Assembly: GCF_023507745.1 (NCBI RefSeq)
Contig: NZ_JALPZO010000144.1
Location: 1-64,000 of the forward strand
Source: Vreelandella olivaria
GTDB taxonomy: Bacteria > Pseudomonadota > Gammaproteobacteria > Pseudomonadales > Halomonadaceae
Length of the DNA: 64,000 nt
Direction: 5' to 3'
Positions 7,128-15,227 of this stretch are shown in pieces (within the stretch, counting starts at the first letter, position 1; the number at the start of each line of letters is the position of its first letter). A model generated the notes under the pieces. That model saw only the letters and a program-made list of their open reading frames with translations. It had not been told where the DNA came from and searched no databases. Position numbers and translations under genes: made by a program.

Positions 7128-8525
7128 TTAGTGGTTCAATGGCAATGACGGCCAGCGTGTTGGAAGCGCAAGGCGCATTTCTAACTGATGCGCTAACTTC
7201 AGGAGAAAGTGATCGGCAAAACGCGGCCCGATCAGTTGCACACCAATTGGCATATTGGAACAACCAAACCCGGCATTAAGCGAGATCGCAGGCTGCTCTC
7301 CCATGTTCCATGGCACGGTATAGGCAATATGCTCAAAGGGTTGGCGTGGATCATTGGTGGGCGATGGCCACTCCGCTGGAAAAGCGATATTTGGCGTAGT
7401 AGGTGAAACCACTGCATCCACCTCATCGAAAACGGCCTCGGTTGCGCGACGCATGGCCATGGTTTGCTGAAAGCCCTGCACCACCTCTATACCGCTTAAT
7501 CGTGAACCACCATCCGCCCATTCCAGGATGGCGGGCAGCACCCTCTTTCGTTCTGCCGCAGAGAGCTTCAATAGTTCGCTCCACTGGCGTGCCTGCCAAA
7601 AGTGGTCCAAACCATCCAGCATTTCGCGGTTCAGTACCGGTTCAAGTGGCACCAGAGTAGCCCCGGCAATTTCCAGTTGCTTTGCGGCCTGCTCGACGTG
7701 CTCGCGAATTTCTTCATCCAACGGCAGTCCACAACCTGCCTCCATCATTACTCCCACACGCAAACCCGGCATGTTCAGCGCCAGATCCTGCCAGTCGATC
7801 TTTTCCGGCGGTAAACGCATGGCATCACGCCGGTCGGTACGGGCAAGCACTGTCATCATAAGTGCCGCATCCTCTACACTACGCGTCATTGGCCCCGCAC
7901 AGCGGCCTACATAGTAAGGGTCAATTGGTATACGGCCCAAAGAGGGTTTAAAGCCTACGATACCGCACCACGCTGCAGGCAAACGCACCGAGCCACCAAT
8001 ATCGGTCCCCACATGCAGCGGGCCAAATCCCACCGCAGCCGCAGCCCCCGCGCCAGAACTTGAACCACCGGTATTGCACGTCAAATCCCAGGGGTTGCGG
8101 GTTAAGCCATGAAATGAGGAAAGACCTGATGAGAGCATGCCAAAATCGGGGCATGTGGTTTTGGCCAACAGCAGAGCATTGTCTTCAATGAGCCGTGCCG
8201 CTGGAGGGGCGTTATCGCCAGCCACTGCCTGTTCACCCAACCCTGTCCCGGCAGGAACTGGTACTCCCTTAGTGGCAATCAACTCCTTGAGGGTAACGGG
8301 CACACCATCCAGAGCACTGCGGGGTTCTCCTTTGGCCCAGCGCTGGGCGGAGACCTCTGCAGCGGCAAGGAATGCCTCCGGCTGGTAGGCATAGAGTGCA
8401 TTGATACGCGGCTCCCACTGACTAATATGCTCCATTAGCGCACTTGCCACATCACGGGGGGAAAAGGTTTTAGCGCGATACCCCGCCAGTAGTTGGGTAG
8501 CGGTAAGACGGTGCAGTTCAGGCAT
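7128..8525 (-). CDS. Amidase signature family amidohydrolase
   Basis: The 465-residue protein has the full amidase signature: the catalytic lysine Lys80 in VTLKEL, the GGSSSG loop at residues 153-158 with the cis-serine, and the nucleophile Ser179 in GTDIGGSVRLPA. The family hydrolyses carboxylic amides using a Ser-cisSer-Lys triad; the substrate cannot be told from sequence. It is not GatA by context (no gatB or gatC nearby). It is a lone gene on the minus strand, with AAAGGTG before its ATG and a perfect palindrome directly upstream that probably serves as a repressor operator. Confidence 0.85.
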   Translation of the reverse strand: MPELHRLTATQLLAGYRAKTFSPRDVASALMEHISQWEPRINALYAYQPEAFLAAAEVSAQRWAKGEPRSALDGVPVTLKELIATKGVPVPAGTGLGEQAVAGDNAPPAARLIEDNALLLAKTTCPDFGMLSSGLSSFHGLTRNPWDLTCNTGGSSSGAGAAAAVGFGPLHVGTDIGGSVRLPAAWCGIVGFKPSLGRIPIDPYYVGRCAGPMTRSVEDAALMMTVLARTDRRDAMRLPPEKIDWQDLALNMPGLRVGVMMEAGCGLPLDEEIREHVEQAAKQLEIAGATLVPLEPVLNREMLDGLDHFWQARQWSELLKLSAAERKRVLPAILEWADGGSRLSGIEVVQGFQQTMAMRRATEAVFDEVDAVVSPTTPNIAFPAEWPSPTNDPRQPFEHIAYTVPWNMGEQPAISLNAGFGCSNMPIGVQLIGPRFADHFLLKLAHQLEMRLALPTRWPSLPLNH

Positions 8526-8537
8526 GGCATCACCTTT

Positions 8538-8565
8538 ATGCTGATGTTATCGATAACATCAGCAT
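8538..8565. promoter_or_regulatory. Perfect 28-bp palindrome upstream of the amidase gene
   Basis: The left half is ATGCTGATGTTATC and the right half is its exact reverse complement. The core (TGTTATCGATAACA) resembles operators of LacI/GntR-type sugar repressors such as ATGTTACCGGTAACAT. It lies 13 bases upstream of the amidase ATG, just before the ribosome binding site, so a bound protein would block transcription. No LacI-family gene is in the window. Confidence 0.7.
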
Positions 8566-8676
8566 GAACCTACAGAGTGTCTTCTGCTATTTCAATATTG
8601 ACCTCAGTGTGCCCACTCTTTAGTAAGCACCAGCATCACTCCAGGCTTTCTGAGGCTTCTACGCTTCGCCACCCGG

Positions 8677-9990
8677 TCAGCGAGACTCCGGGCCCAGCAA
8701 TACCTGTAGTCCATCCGCCAGTGTGCCGCGCCACATCGCGTAGTCATGGCCGCCGACGAATTCGCGATACGCCACCTGGTAACCCTTTTCATGCAGGATA
8801 GCGGCAAGTTGCCGGCTACTGCCGAGAATATCCGGGCTGGCACCTTCCAGCAGGCCGGCATCCATATAGAAGCGGATAGGCAGGCGCGGGGATTCGCGGA
8901 AGCGTTCGAGCAACCATTGAGGCTGCCCGTCCGGTCCCCACCAGAAGGACCCCGACTGCACCAGCGCCATGCCAAAGCGTTGCGGCGCCTGGTAGGTATA
9001 GCAGGCGGCCGCAAGACCGCCATAGCTCGATCCGGCCAGGATACGCTGGCCAGGGTCGTCCGACAGCGGCAGGCGATGCATCAGCCATGGCAACAGCTCC
9101 TCGCCGAGCATGTCACCAACATCGGGATTGCAGGGCAGTTCCACCGCGCGGCTGTCACGATCCACGTTATCCACCAGCACGGCGACCAGCGGTGGGATGC
9201 GTCCCTCGGCTATCAGATTGTCGAGAATCACCGGCGTCGGCACCTGCTCCTGGTAAGCCTGTCCGTCGAACACCAGCAGCAGCGGATAGCCCGGATGCTC
9301 AGCGGTGAATCCGGGCGGAGTGTAGAGTGCCAGTGTGCGGCGGTTGCCCAGGCGCCGACTTTCGAATACCACGCTCTCCACACGACCGCTCGGTACTCCA
9401 TCACGGGGCCGCAGCCATGGCTGCGGAGGAGCACCGGGCAGTTCCACCAGCGAGTGCCCTTCCAGAGGTACCTGACGATCAGTGTGGCGATTGAGCGGGT
9501 CCGCGTGGGCTGCATCGCGAACCGTCTGACGCAGAACCCCGCGCTCGACGTCATCCAGGGGCGGCAGGCCCGAAGCGATGCGGTAGGAGGCACGCAACCC
9601 AGACGGCACCCTCAGGCTCAGGTAGTGGACGTCACTGCGCGGCAGATGGTCGAAGCGGCGGGTATTGACATCGCGGGAGGGCCAGAGCAGTCGTACCTCG
9701 CCCGCTTCGGGCAGCGCCCGCCACAGGAATGTGGCCAGCAAACGCCCCCTCTCGTCGTGTTCCAGCAGCGGCGTACCGTGTTGTTCCGCCCGGCGCCAGA
9801 AACGCTCCAGCGCCCTGGGTTGCTCATGCGCCAGTTCGGTAGCCAGACGCCTCAGCGCCGGACTGGCGGGCACGCTATCGGTATCCAGGATTTCCATCGG
9901 CTCGGGCGGCATATCATGCTCGGCCCAACTGACGCTGGCGAGCACAAGGCACGTCAGGCATGCCAGCGGCCATACAAGGCAAGGTTTCAT
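8677..9990 (-). CDS. Fes/enterochelin-esterase-like siderophore esterase, exported
   Basis: Starting at the Met at 9990 gives 437 residues with a clear signal peptide (MKPCLVWPLACLTCLVLASV, cut after SWA). An upstream frame to 10026 adds 12 residues before the signal and is less likely. The N-terminal part matches the Fes accessory domain (ERFWRRAEQHGTPLLEHDERG and FLWRA). The C-terminal part is an esterase-D type alpha/beta hydrolase with nucleophile elbow GSSYGG and C-terminal GGHDYAMWR supplying the histidine. Such enzymes hydrolyse ferric catecholate siderophores to free iron. Unlike E. coli Fes it is predicted to be periplasmic. It is divergent from the FepA-type receptor and shares its Fur-like promoter region. 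Confidence 0.8.
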   Translation of the reverse strand: MKPCLVWPLACLTCLVLASVSWAEHDMPPEPMEILDTDSVPASPALRRLATELAHEQPRALERFWRRAEQHGTPLLEHDERGRLLATFLWRALPEAGEVRLLWPSRDVNTRRFDHLPRSDVHYLSLRVPSGLRASYRIASGLPPLDDVERGVLRQTVRDAAHADPLNRHTDRQVPLEGHSLVELPGAPPQPWLRPRDGVPSGRVESVVFESRRLGNRRTLALYTPPGFTAEHPGYPLLLVFDGQAYQEQVPTPVILDNLIAEGRIPPLVAVLVDNVDRDSRAVELPCNPDVGDMLGEELLPWLMHRLPLSDDPGQRILAGSSYGGLAAACYTYQAPQRFGMALVQSGSFWWGPDGQPQWLLERFRESPRLPIRFYMDAGLLEGASPDILGSSRQLAAILHEKGYQVAYREFVGGHDYAMWRGTLADGLQVLLGPESR

Positions 9991-10130
9991 CAGCAGCTCA
10001 TCATCAAAGGTAGCGCTTTCCCGCACTTGCTCAGGCGGGCGCCACGGCTATCACTCTCTTGTCCGACCACCCACCCGCTTTGCCTATAGCGAAATGGTCA
10101 GGATCAGATATCCAAAATCAATTGAAAACA

Positions 10131-10160
10131 GTTATCATTAATATTAGCATTAGTATTGCT
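10131..10160. promoter_or_regulatory. Putative Fur box between esterase and TonB receptor
   Basis: Four consecutive hexamers close to the Fur unit ATTATC (ATTAAT, ATTAGC, ATTAGT, ATTGCT at 10137-10160) follow GTTATC in an AT-rich divergent promoter region. This fits iron repression of both flanking genes. It was matched by eye to the hexamer model. Confidence 0.5.
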
Positions 10161-10242
10161 GAATAGAGAGAAAGTTCCCTTCCTTACTGCTCTTTTTTCG
10201 CAAACTCCTACTTACTGCTCATCACTTCAGGATCCGCTTCCC

Positions 10243-12489
10243 ATGTCGTCACCCGTTGTGTCTACCCCTTTTGCGCTTTCTGCCCTTACTGTCGCCGTCG
10301 CCATGGCATTTTCCAACCCACTTGCCGCACAAGAGGCGACCACGACGTCCGACGACGATGCAACACTCGACACAATTTACGTGACGGCGGAAGCCATCGC
10401 CAGCCAGGCGTTGGGATCATCGACCATCACCGCTGAGGATATCGAACGGCGCCCACCCGCCAACGACCTCTCTGAGATTATTCGTCGAATGCCCGGTGTC
10501 AACCTGACCGGTAACAGCGCCTCCGGCCAGTATGGCAATAACCGACAGATCGACCTGCGTGGCATGGGGCCGGAAAACACCCTGGTTCTGATTGATGGCC
10601 GCCCGATCGGCTCGCGCAACGCCATTCGCATGGGGCGCAGCGGCGAGCGTAATACCCGTGGAGACACCAACTGGGTGCCTGCGGACGCCGTTGAGAGAAT
10701 CGAAGTGCTGCGCGGGCCAGCAGCGGCGCGCTACGGTTCCGGGGCCTCAGGCGGCGTCATCAACATTATCACCAAGCAGCCTTCCGATACGTTAAGTGGC
10801 TCACTCAATCTGTATAGTCGTATACAGGAAGATAGTGCCGAGGGCGACAGCCAGCGTGCCGGCTTCGTACTGAGTGGACCGGTTGCTGACGATCTCTCCT
10901 TCCGTCTATACGGCAACGTCAGCCGCAGCGATGCCGACTCACTGGACATCAACGCTGATTTCGCAAGCAGCGCTGATGCTACCCCGCCTGCTGGGAGTGA
11001 AGGCGTACGCAACCGTGATATCAATGGTCTGCTGCGCTGGGATGTCAACACTGCCAATGTTATTGAGTTTGAGGCCGGCACCAGCCGCCAGGGCAACATC
11101 TACGCTGGCGACCGCGCGGTCAGCCAAAGTGGTAGCGACCTGCTCAATGAGCTTGCCAATAGCAATGCCGAAACCAACCGTCTGTATCGCAACACGGCTT
11201 CGCTCACTCACCGGGGCAACTGGGGCGCGGGCAATACTTCACGTCTAACCCTGGGCTTCGAGGGCACCAACAGCTGGCGTTTGAACGAGGGGCTGGCAGG
11301 AGGCGCTGAAGGCAGCATCAATACCGAAGCCGACGGATCTACCTCGCGTTTGCGCAACTACAACCTGGATGGCGAGGTTAACCTTCATTCCCAACTGGCG
11401 GGCAACGAACATGTCTGGACGGTTGGTTTCGAGTACCGCGACAGTCGTCTGGAGGACCCCTACGCCGTTCAGGGAGCCATCAACTATGGCGACTCCATTC
11501 CCGGCCTTGACCCAAACAACCAGGATGGCGAAGCTGATGCTCAGACCTACGCGCTGTTCGTCGAGGACAATATTTATCTGGGCGACCGCTGGATCGTCAC
11601 GCCTGGGCTGCGTGTCGATCATCACAGCCAGTTCGGTACCCACGCAAGCCCCAGTCTGAACGCTCAGTTCCACGCCAGCGACACCGTCACCATCAAAGGT
11701 GGCATCGCGGAAGCCTTCAAGGCACCCAACCTTTACCAGGCCAACGACAACTATCTCTACTACACCATGGGCAATGGCTGCCCATTCGGCTACACCGGCA
11801 ACAGTGGCGGCGGTTGCTACGTGTTGGGCAACAGCGACCTCGATGCGGAAACCAGTCTGAACAAGGAACTGGGCATTGAGTGGGCCGATAACGGCTACCA
11901 CGCTTCACTCACCTACTTCCACAATGATTATGACAACCGCATCCAGGCGGGTCTTGACGAAGTCGGCCGCACAGTGGCCGATAATGGCGGGATCTTCCAA
12001 TGGGAGAATGCATCCAAAGCCGTGGTAAGTGGCTTTGAAGGCAACCTACGCATTCCATTGATTGGTGACGACGGCAGTACGTTAAGCTGGAACAATAACT
12101 TTACGTATATGGTGGAAAACAAAAATCAAGAAACCGGACAACCCCTGTCGATCATTCCGGAGTTTACGCTCAATACATCCCTCGACTGGTGGGTCACCAG
12201 CGACCTCTCGGTATTGCTCTCCGGCACCTGGTACGGCAAACAGGAACCACCCACGCAGAGCCTGACCGGCAGCCCGCAGACCGGCGAGGCACTCAATGTA
12301 CGTGGGCCGTACAGCGTCTGGGGTCTAAGCGCGCAGTACTACCTCACCAACGACATCCGAGTAGGAGCTGGCGTGGAAAACCTCTTCGATGAGCGTCTCT
12401 ATCGTGAGAGCAATAGCAGTGGCGCAGGAGCAGCGACCTACAACGAACCAGGACGTGCTTACTTCATGTCACTCAATATGGATTTCTAG
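10243..12489 (+). CDS. fepA: TonB-dependent siderophore receptor, FepA/PfeA type
   Basis: From ATG 10243 the protein is 748 residues, the usual length for FepA; the frame upstream to a TTG at 10156 precedes the signal peptide and is rejected. A signal peptide ends near LAAQEA. A TonB-box-like DTIYVTAE follows, then the plug with the family's hallmark blocks NRQIDLRGMGPENTLVLIDG and RGDTNWVPADAVERIEVLRG, then a 22-strand barrel ending in an aromatic residue (SLNMDF). The plug is close to the enterobactin receptors FepA and PfeA. It imports ferric catecholate siderophores across the outer membrane using TonB. The Fes-like gene opposite and the esterase downstream support a catecholate substrate. 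Confidence 0.9.
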   Translation: MSSPVVSTPFALSALTVAVAMAFSNPLAAQEATTTSDDDATLDTIYVTAEAIASQALGSSTITAEDIERRPPANDLSEIIRRMPGVNLTGNSASGQYGNNRQIDLRGMGPENTLVLIDGRPIGSRNAIRMGRSGERNTRGDTNWVPADAVERIEVLRGPAAARYGSGASGGVINIITKQPSDTLSGSLNLYSRIQEDSAEGDSQRAGFVLSGPVADDLSFRLYGNVSRSDADSLDINADFASSADATPPAGSEGVRNRDINGLLRWDVNTANVIEFEAGTSRQGNIYAGDRAVSQSGSDLLNELANSNAETNRLYRNTASLTHRGNWGAGNTSRLTLGFEGTNSWRLNEGLAGGAEGSINTEADGSTSRLRNYNLDGEVNLHSQLAGNEHVWTVGFEYRDSRLEDPYAVQGAINYGDSIPGLDPNNQDGEADAQTYALFVEDNIYLGDRWIVTPGLRVDHHSQFGTHASPSLNAQFHASDTVTIKGGIAEAFKAPNLYQANDNYLYYTMGNGCPFGYTGNSGGGCYVLGNSDLDAETSLNKELGIEWADNGYHASLTYFHNDYDNRIQAGLDEVGRTVADNGGIFQWENASKAVVSGFEGNLRIPLIGDDGSTLSWNNNFTYMVENKNQETGQPLSIIPEFTLNTSLDWWVTSDLSVLLSGTWYGKQEPPTQSLTGSPQTGEALNVRGPYSVWGLSAQYYLTNDIRVGAGVENLFDERLYRESNSSGAGAATYNEPGRAYFMSLNMDF

Positions 12490-12517
12490 GTGACTGGCCT
12501 CCCCTAACACTACTAAC

Positions 12518-12564
12518 GCCAACCGCTTGCCTGTCAGTGCCTCACTGCCAGGCAAGCCGTTGGC
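12518..12564. repeat. Large imperfect inverted repeat (22-nt arms) after the receptor gene
   Basis: The arms 12518-12539 and 12543-12564 pair over 22 positions with two mismatches and a 3-base loop (core GCTTGCCTG with CAGGCAAGC). No T run follows on either strand. It lies between the receptor stop and the methyltransferase start and may be a transcript-stabilising or attenuating hairpin. Confidence 0.7.
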
Positions 12565-12646
12565 AAGCACTATCAAGACAGCGTTCACCTTAGAGGCCCA
12601 GCGACATCAATGGGCAACACCAACGTTTACCTCATACGGAATATCA

Positions 12647-13972
12647 ATGTCATCGTCATCAACGTCTCTGCTTCTAGATACGCCGTATCCCGATCACTTT
12701 CACCGCGAAACCATGCCGTTATGGTTAAGTAGCACTGCCATTGCGCTGGGTCATCGCCCCCCTGATGTAACCCAACCTTACACCTGGTGCGAGTTGGGGT
12801 GTGGCGGGGGCATGAACACGCTGACCGCAGCAGCCACCAACCCTATGGGTAGATTCTTCGGAATAGATATTGATATACGGCAAGTTGAACGGGCTCGTGA
12901 CTTGTCACGTCGTGCAGGTATCAACAACGTTGAGTTCATAGCTGCTGACCTCGCCAACGCCACGCATGTCATTCCAACCCAATGCGACTTTATCGTCACC
13001 CACGGTGTCTGGGCATGGGTGGAGGCCACCACCCGCGAAGGCATACAAGCCTTTATTCATCATCACCTCAAGCCCGGCGGGTTAGTCTACGTAAGCTACA
13101 TGACGCACCCGGGCTCTTCATCGCTTATCGCCTTGAGCAAGCTGATGCGCGAATTCGCGCGGTCGGCCCAGGGCAGCAGCGTACAAAGGGTAACCCAGGC
13201 ACTGAGGTTTGCCCGCCAACTCTCGGGCAGCGGCTATTTTGCCGAACACCCTGGCATCGAGCGCCAGTTGGAACATCTGGCCGCCGAGGACCCGGCCTAT
13301 CTGGCCCACGAGTTTCTGGCCGACAGCTGGCATCCCCAACATGTGGCCGATACCCTGAACGCTCTCGCCCAGGCGGATTGTGGGTATCTGGGCAGCGCTA
13401 CCCCGTTGGAGAACATCGATACTCTATCGCTGCCTGGCAAGCTGCACGCTCAACTGCGCGAGTTGGCGGAGGCGCCCACCTCACTGGTGGAAACCTTCAA
13501 GGATATCGCCCGTCATCAAAGCCTGCGGCGCGATCTCTACCAGAAAGGCGACCACGCGCTAACCACCACCGCGCACCAGGAAGCCCTCGATAGCATCGCC
13601 TTCACCCTGCTTACCGAAGTGCCTGACTCAGCTACGGATCTGGTATTCGATACCCGCATCGGGCCGATCACCGGGTCTGCCAAACTCTTTATGCCGGTAC
13701 TGGGTGAGTTGCAGGCAGCGCCTTGTCGCTTTTCTCACTTGCGCCGCCTGACAGCCTATCAGCAGGCTCCCGGCCTGCTCAATCAAGTGCTGCAAACACT
13801 GTTATGGGCAGGGTACATCCACCCAATACGCCCTGAGTCGGCACACGCCAGTGCTACCCAGTTGGATAACCTGCTGCAGACGCCTGGCACCATCCAGGGA
13901 AGACACCAATGGAGACTGGCACCCCAGATGGGCACAGCAATCCATCTAAATCATAGCCACCCTGAGCTTTAG
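12647..13972 (+). CDS. SAM-dependent methyltransferase with PKMT-type regulatory domain
   Basis: I choose the ATG at 12647 (441 residues). It is preceded by an ACGGA site and begins close to the family's typical start (TPYPDHFHRE); a longer frame from 12527 would begin inside the inverted repeat. Residues about 45-170 are a class I Rossmann methyltransferase (motif I CELGCGGGMNT, then FFGIDID and LKPGGLVYVSY). A methyltransferase regulatory domain follows at about 220-310, then a C-terminal winged-helix-like part. This layout is that of bacterial protein lysine methyltransferases that modify outer membrane proteins, though most members are uncharacterised. Its place inside an iron-uptake module is notable. 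Confidence 0.75.
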   Translation: MSSSSTSLLLDTPYPDHFHRETMPLWLSSTAIALGHRPPDVTQPYTWCELGCGGGMNTLTAAATNPMGRFFGIDIDIRQVERARDLSRRAGINNVEFIAADLANATHVIPTQCDFIVTHGVWAWVEATTREGIQAFIHHHLKPGGLVYVSYMTHPGSSSLIALSKLMREFARSAQGSSVQRVTQALRFARQLSGSGYFAEHPGIERQLEHLAAEDPAYLAHEFLADSWHPQHVADTLNALAQADCGYLGSATPLENIDTLSLPGKLHAQLRELAEAPTSLVETFKDIARHQSLRRDLYQKGDHALTTTAHQEALDSIAFTLLTEVPDSATDLVFDTRIGPITGSAKLFMPVLGELQAAPCRFSHLRRLTAYQQAPGLLNQVLQTLLWAGYIHPIRPESAHASATQLDNLLQTPGTIQGRHQWRLAPQMGTAIHLNHSHPEL

Positions 13973-14067
13973 GCTGAATAGTACGCCAACTAACAGCCGG
14001 TACGTGGCAAAACAACATTAGTGACAAGAAACAAAAGAAAAATCATGAACTTAATTATTGTTAAAAA

Positions 14068-14085
14068 GATTAATGATTATCAATA
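14068..14085. promoter_or_regulatory. Putative Fur box upstream of the IroE-like esterase
   Basis: GATTAATGATTATCAATA is close to the Fur consensus GATAATGATAATCATTATC. It sits about 90 bases upstream of the ATG at 14174, in an AT-rich stretch (14030-14090). It would give the esterase and YncE-like genes their own iron-regulated promoter. Confidence 0.6.
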
Positions 14086-14173
14086 CTGGGATCTTATGCA
14101 ACTGGCTCAGCTAGCAAATGCGCACTATACCCGCTCTTTCCTGCTGACTAAGCGTCTTTTGAACGGATGATTC

Positions 14174-15181
14174 ATGACTACACACCACTATGGAATGAGA
14201 GGGTTGTCCCATGCCCTTCACGTGGCAACCCTCATACTATTCCTATCTCTCTGGAGCACCATCACCCTGGCCCAACCACGCAACCCAAGCCTATCGCTAC
14301 ACCATACCGTGCTGGACGAACCTTCTGAGTCTTACCGGTTTGAACGCTTCAGTGTCGCCAGCCCGGATCAACAGCGACACTGGCGTGTCACGTTAGGGAT
14401 TCCCAAGCGTCCGGTGCCCGAAAATGGCTTTGCCGCATTCTGGATGTTGGATGGCAACGCTGCGCTAATGGAGTTTGATGCTCGCTTACTGGATGAGCTG
14501 ATCGCTCAGACTAACCCGCCGTTGCTGGTATTTGTCGGGTATGACAACGACCTGCGTATCGACCCGGCCCGCACAAGGGACTATACCTTTGTCACCGACC
14601 CATATCATAGCGACACTACGCCATCGGAGTACACCGGAGGTGGCGCTGACGCATTCCTGGAGATCATCGAGCGCACTATCCGTCCAGAAATCGCGCGCCG
14701 TATAGCCACCGACCCGGCCCAGCAAACCCTATGGGGCCACTCACTGGGCGGCCTGCTTGTCCTGCATACGCTTTATACCCGTAGTGGTGCTTTTTCCAGC
14801 TACGCTGCTGGCAGCCCATCACTTTGGTGGGCCGATGGCGCCATTTTAGCTGAGCCCGAAGCACGCTTCATCGCCAATAATGCAGGCCGCCCTGCGCGTG
14901 TCCTACTCACGCTGGGCGGGGGGGAGCGCAACCGCGATATCAGCAATCGCGACATGAACGATCCACGCGTTCAAGCGCATCTGCGTCGAATTGCCAGCGC
15001 CCCTTCAGACTCAGCCGCGACCCTTGCTCAGCGCCTCGAACAACTTCCAGGCGTCACCGCAAGCTATCGCGAATTTCCTGAACTGACCCATGGCCTGACC
15101 TTGCGCGCATCACTCATGGACGCGCTACATCAGACGGTGGGTATCTCCGATCACAGCAACACCCGCGGCACCATTCGATGA
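14174..15181 (+). CDS. IroE-like periplasmic siderophore esterase (alpha/beta hydrolase)
   Basis: The 335-residue protein has an N-terminal signal or anchor (residues about 14-33, ending TLAQ) and an esterase-D fold. The nucleophile elbow is GHSLGGLLVLH with the serine near residue 192, followed by SPSLWWADG and a C-terminal THGLTLRASL with the histidine. This pattern is that of IroE/BesA-type trilactone esterases, which linearise catecholate siderophores in the periplasm. It is the second siderophore esterase of the cluster. A Fur-like site lies upstream and the YncE-like gene follows 46 bases downstream. Confidence 0.75.
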   Translation: MTTHHYGMRGLSHALHVATLILFLSLWSTITLAQPRNPSLSLHHTVLDEPSESYRFERFSVASPDQQRHWRVTLGIPKRPVPENGFAAFWMLDGNAALMEFDARLLDELIAQTNPPLLVFVGYDNDLRIDPARTRDYTFVTDPYHSDTTPSEYTGGGADAFLEIIERTIRPEIARRIATDPAQQTLWGHSLGGLLVLHTLYTRSGAFSSYAAGSPSLWWADGAILAEPEARFIANNAGRPARVLLTLGGGERNRDISNRDMNDPRVQAHLRRIASAPSDSAATLAQRLEQLPGVTASYREFPELTHGLTLRASLMDALHQTVGISDHSNTRGTIR

Positions 15182-15227
15182 CATCCTCGTCATCGCTTCC
15201 CTAAACGATGTTTGATGGAGCAATGCC

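Noticed and set aside
8746..10089. A 447-codon open frame on the plus strand opposite the Fes-like esterase
   Set aside because: It is antisense to a gene with clear domains and signal peptide; the product is low in hydrophobic structure and matches nothing. GC-rich antisense frames of this length are expected.
11245..11901. A 218-codon open frame antisense to the TonB receptor
   Set aside because: It has no ribosome binding site and no recognisable domain, and it lies wholly within the receptor barrel coding region.
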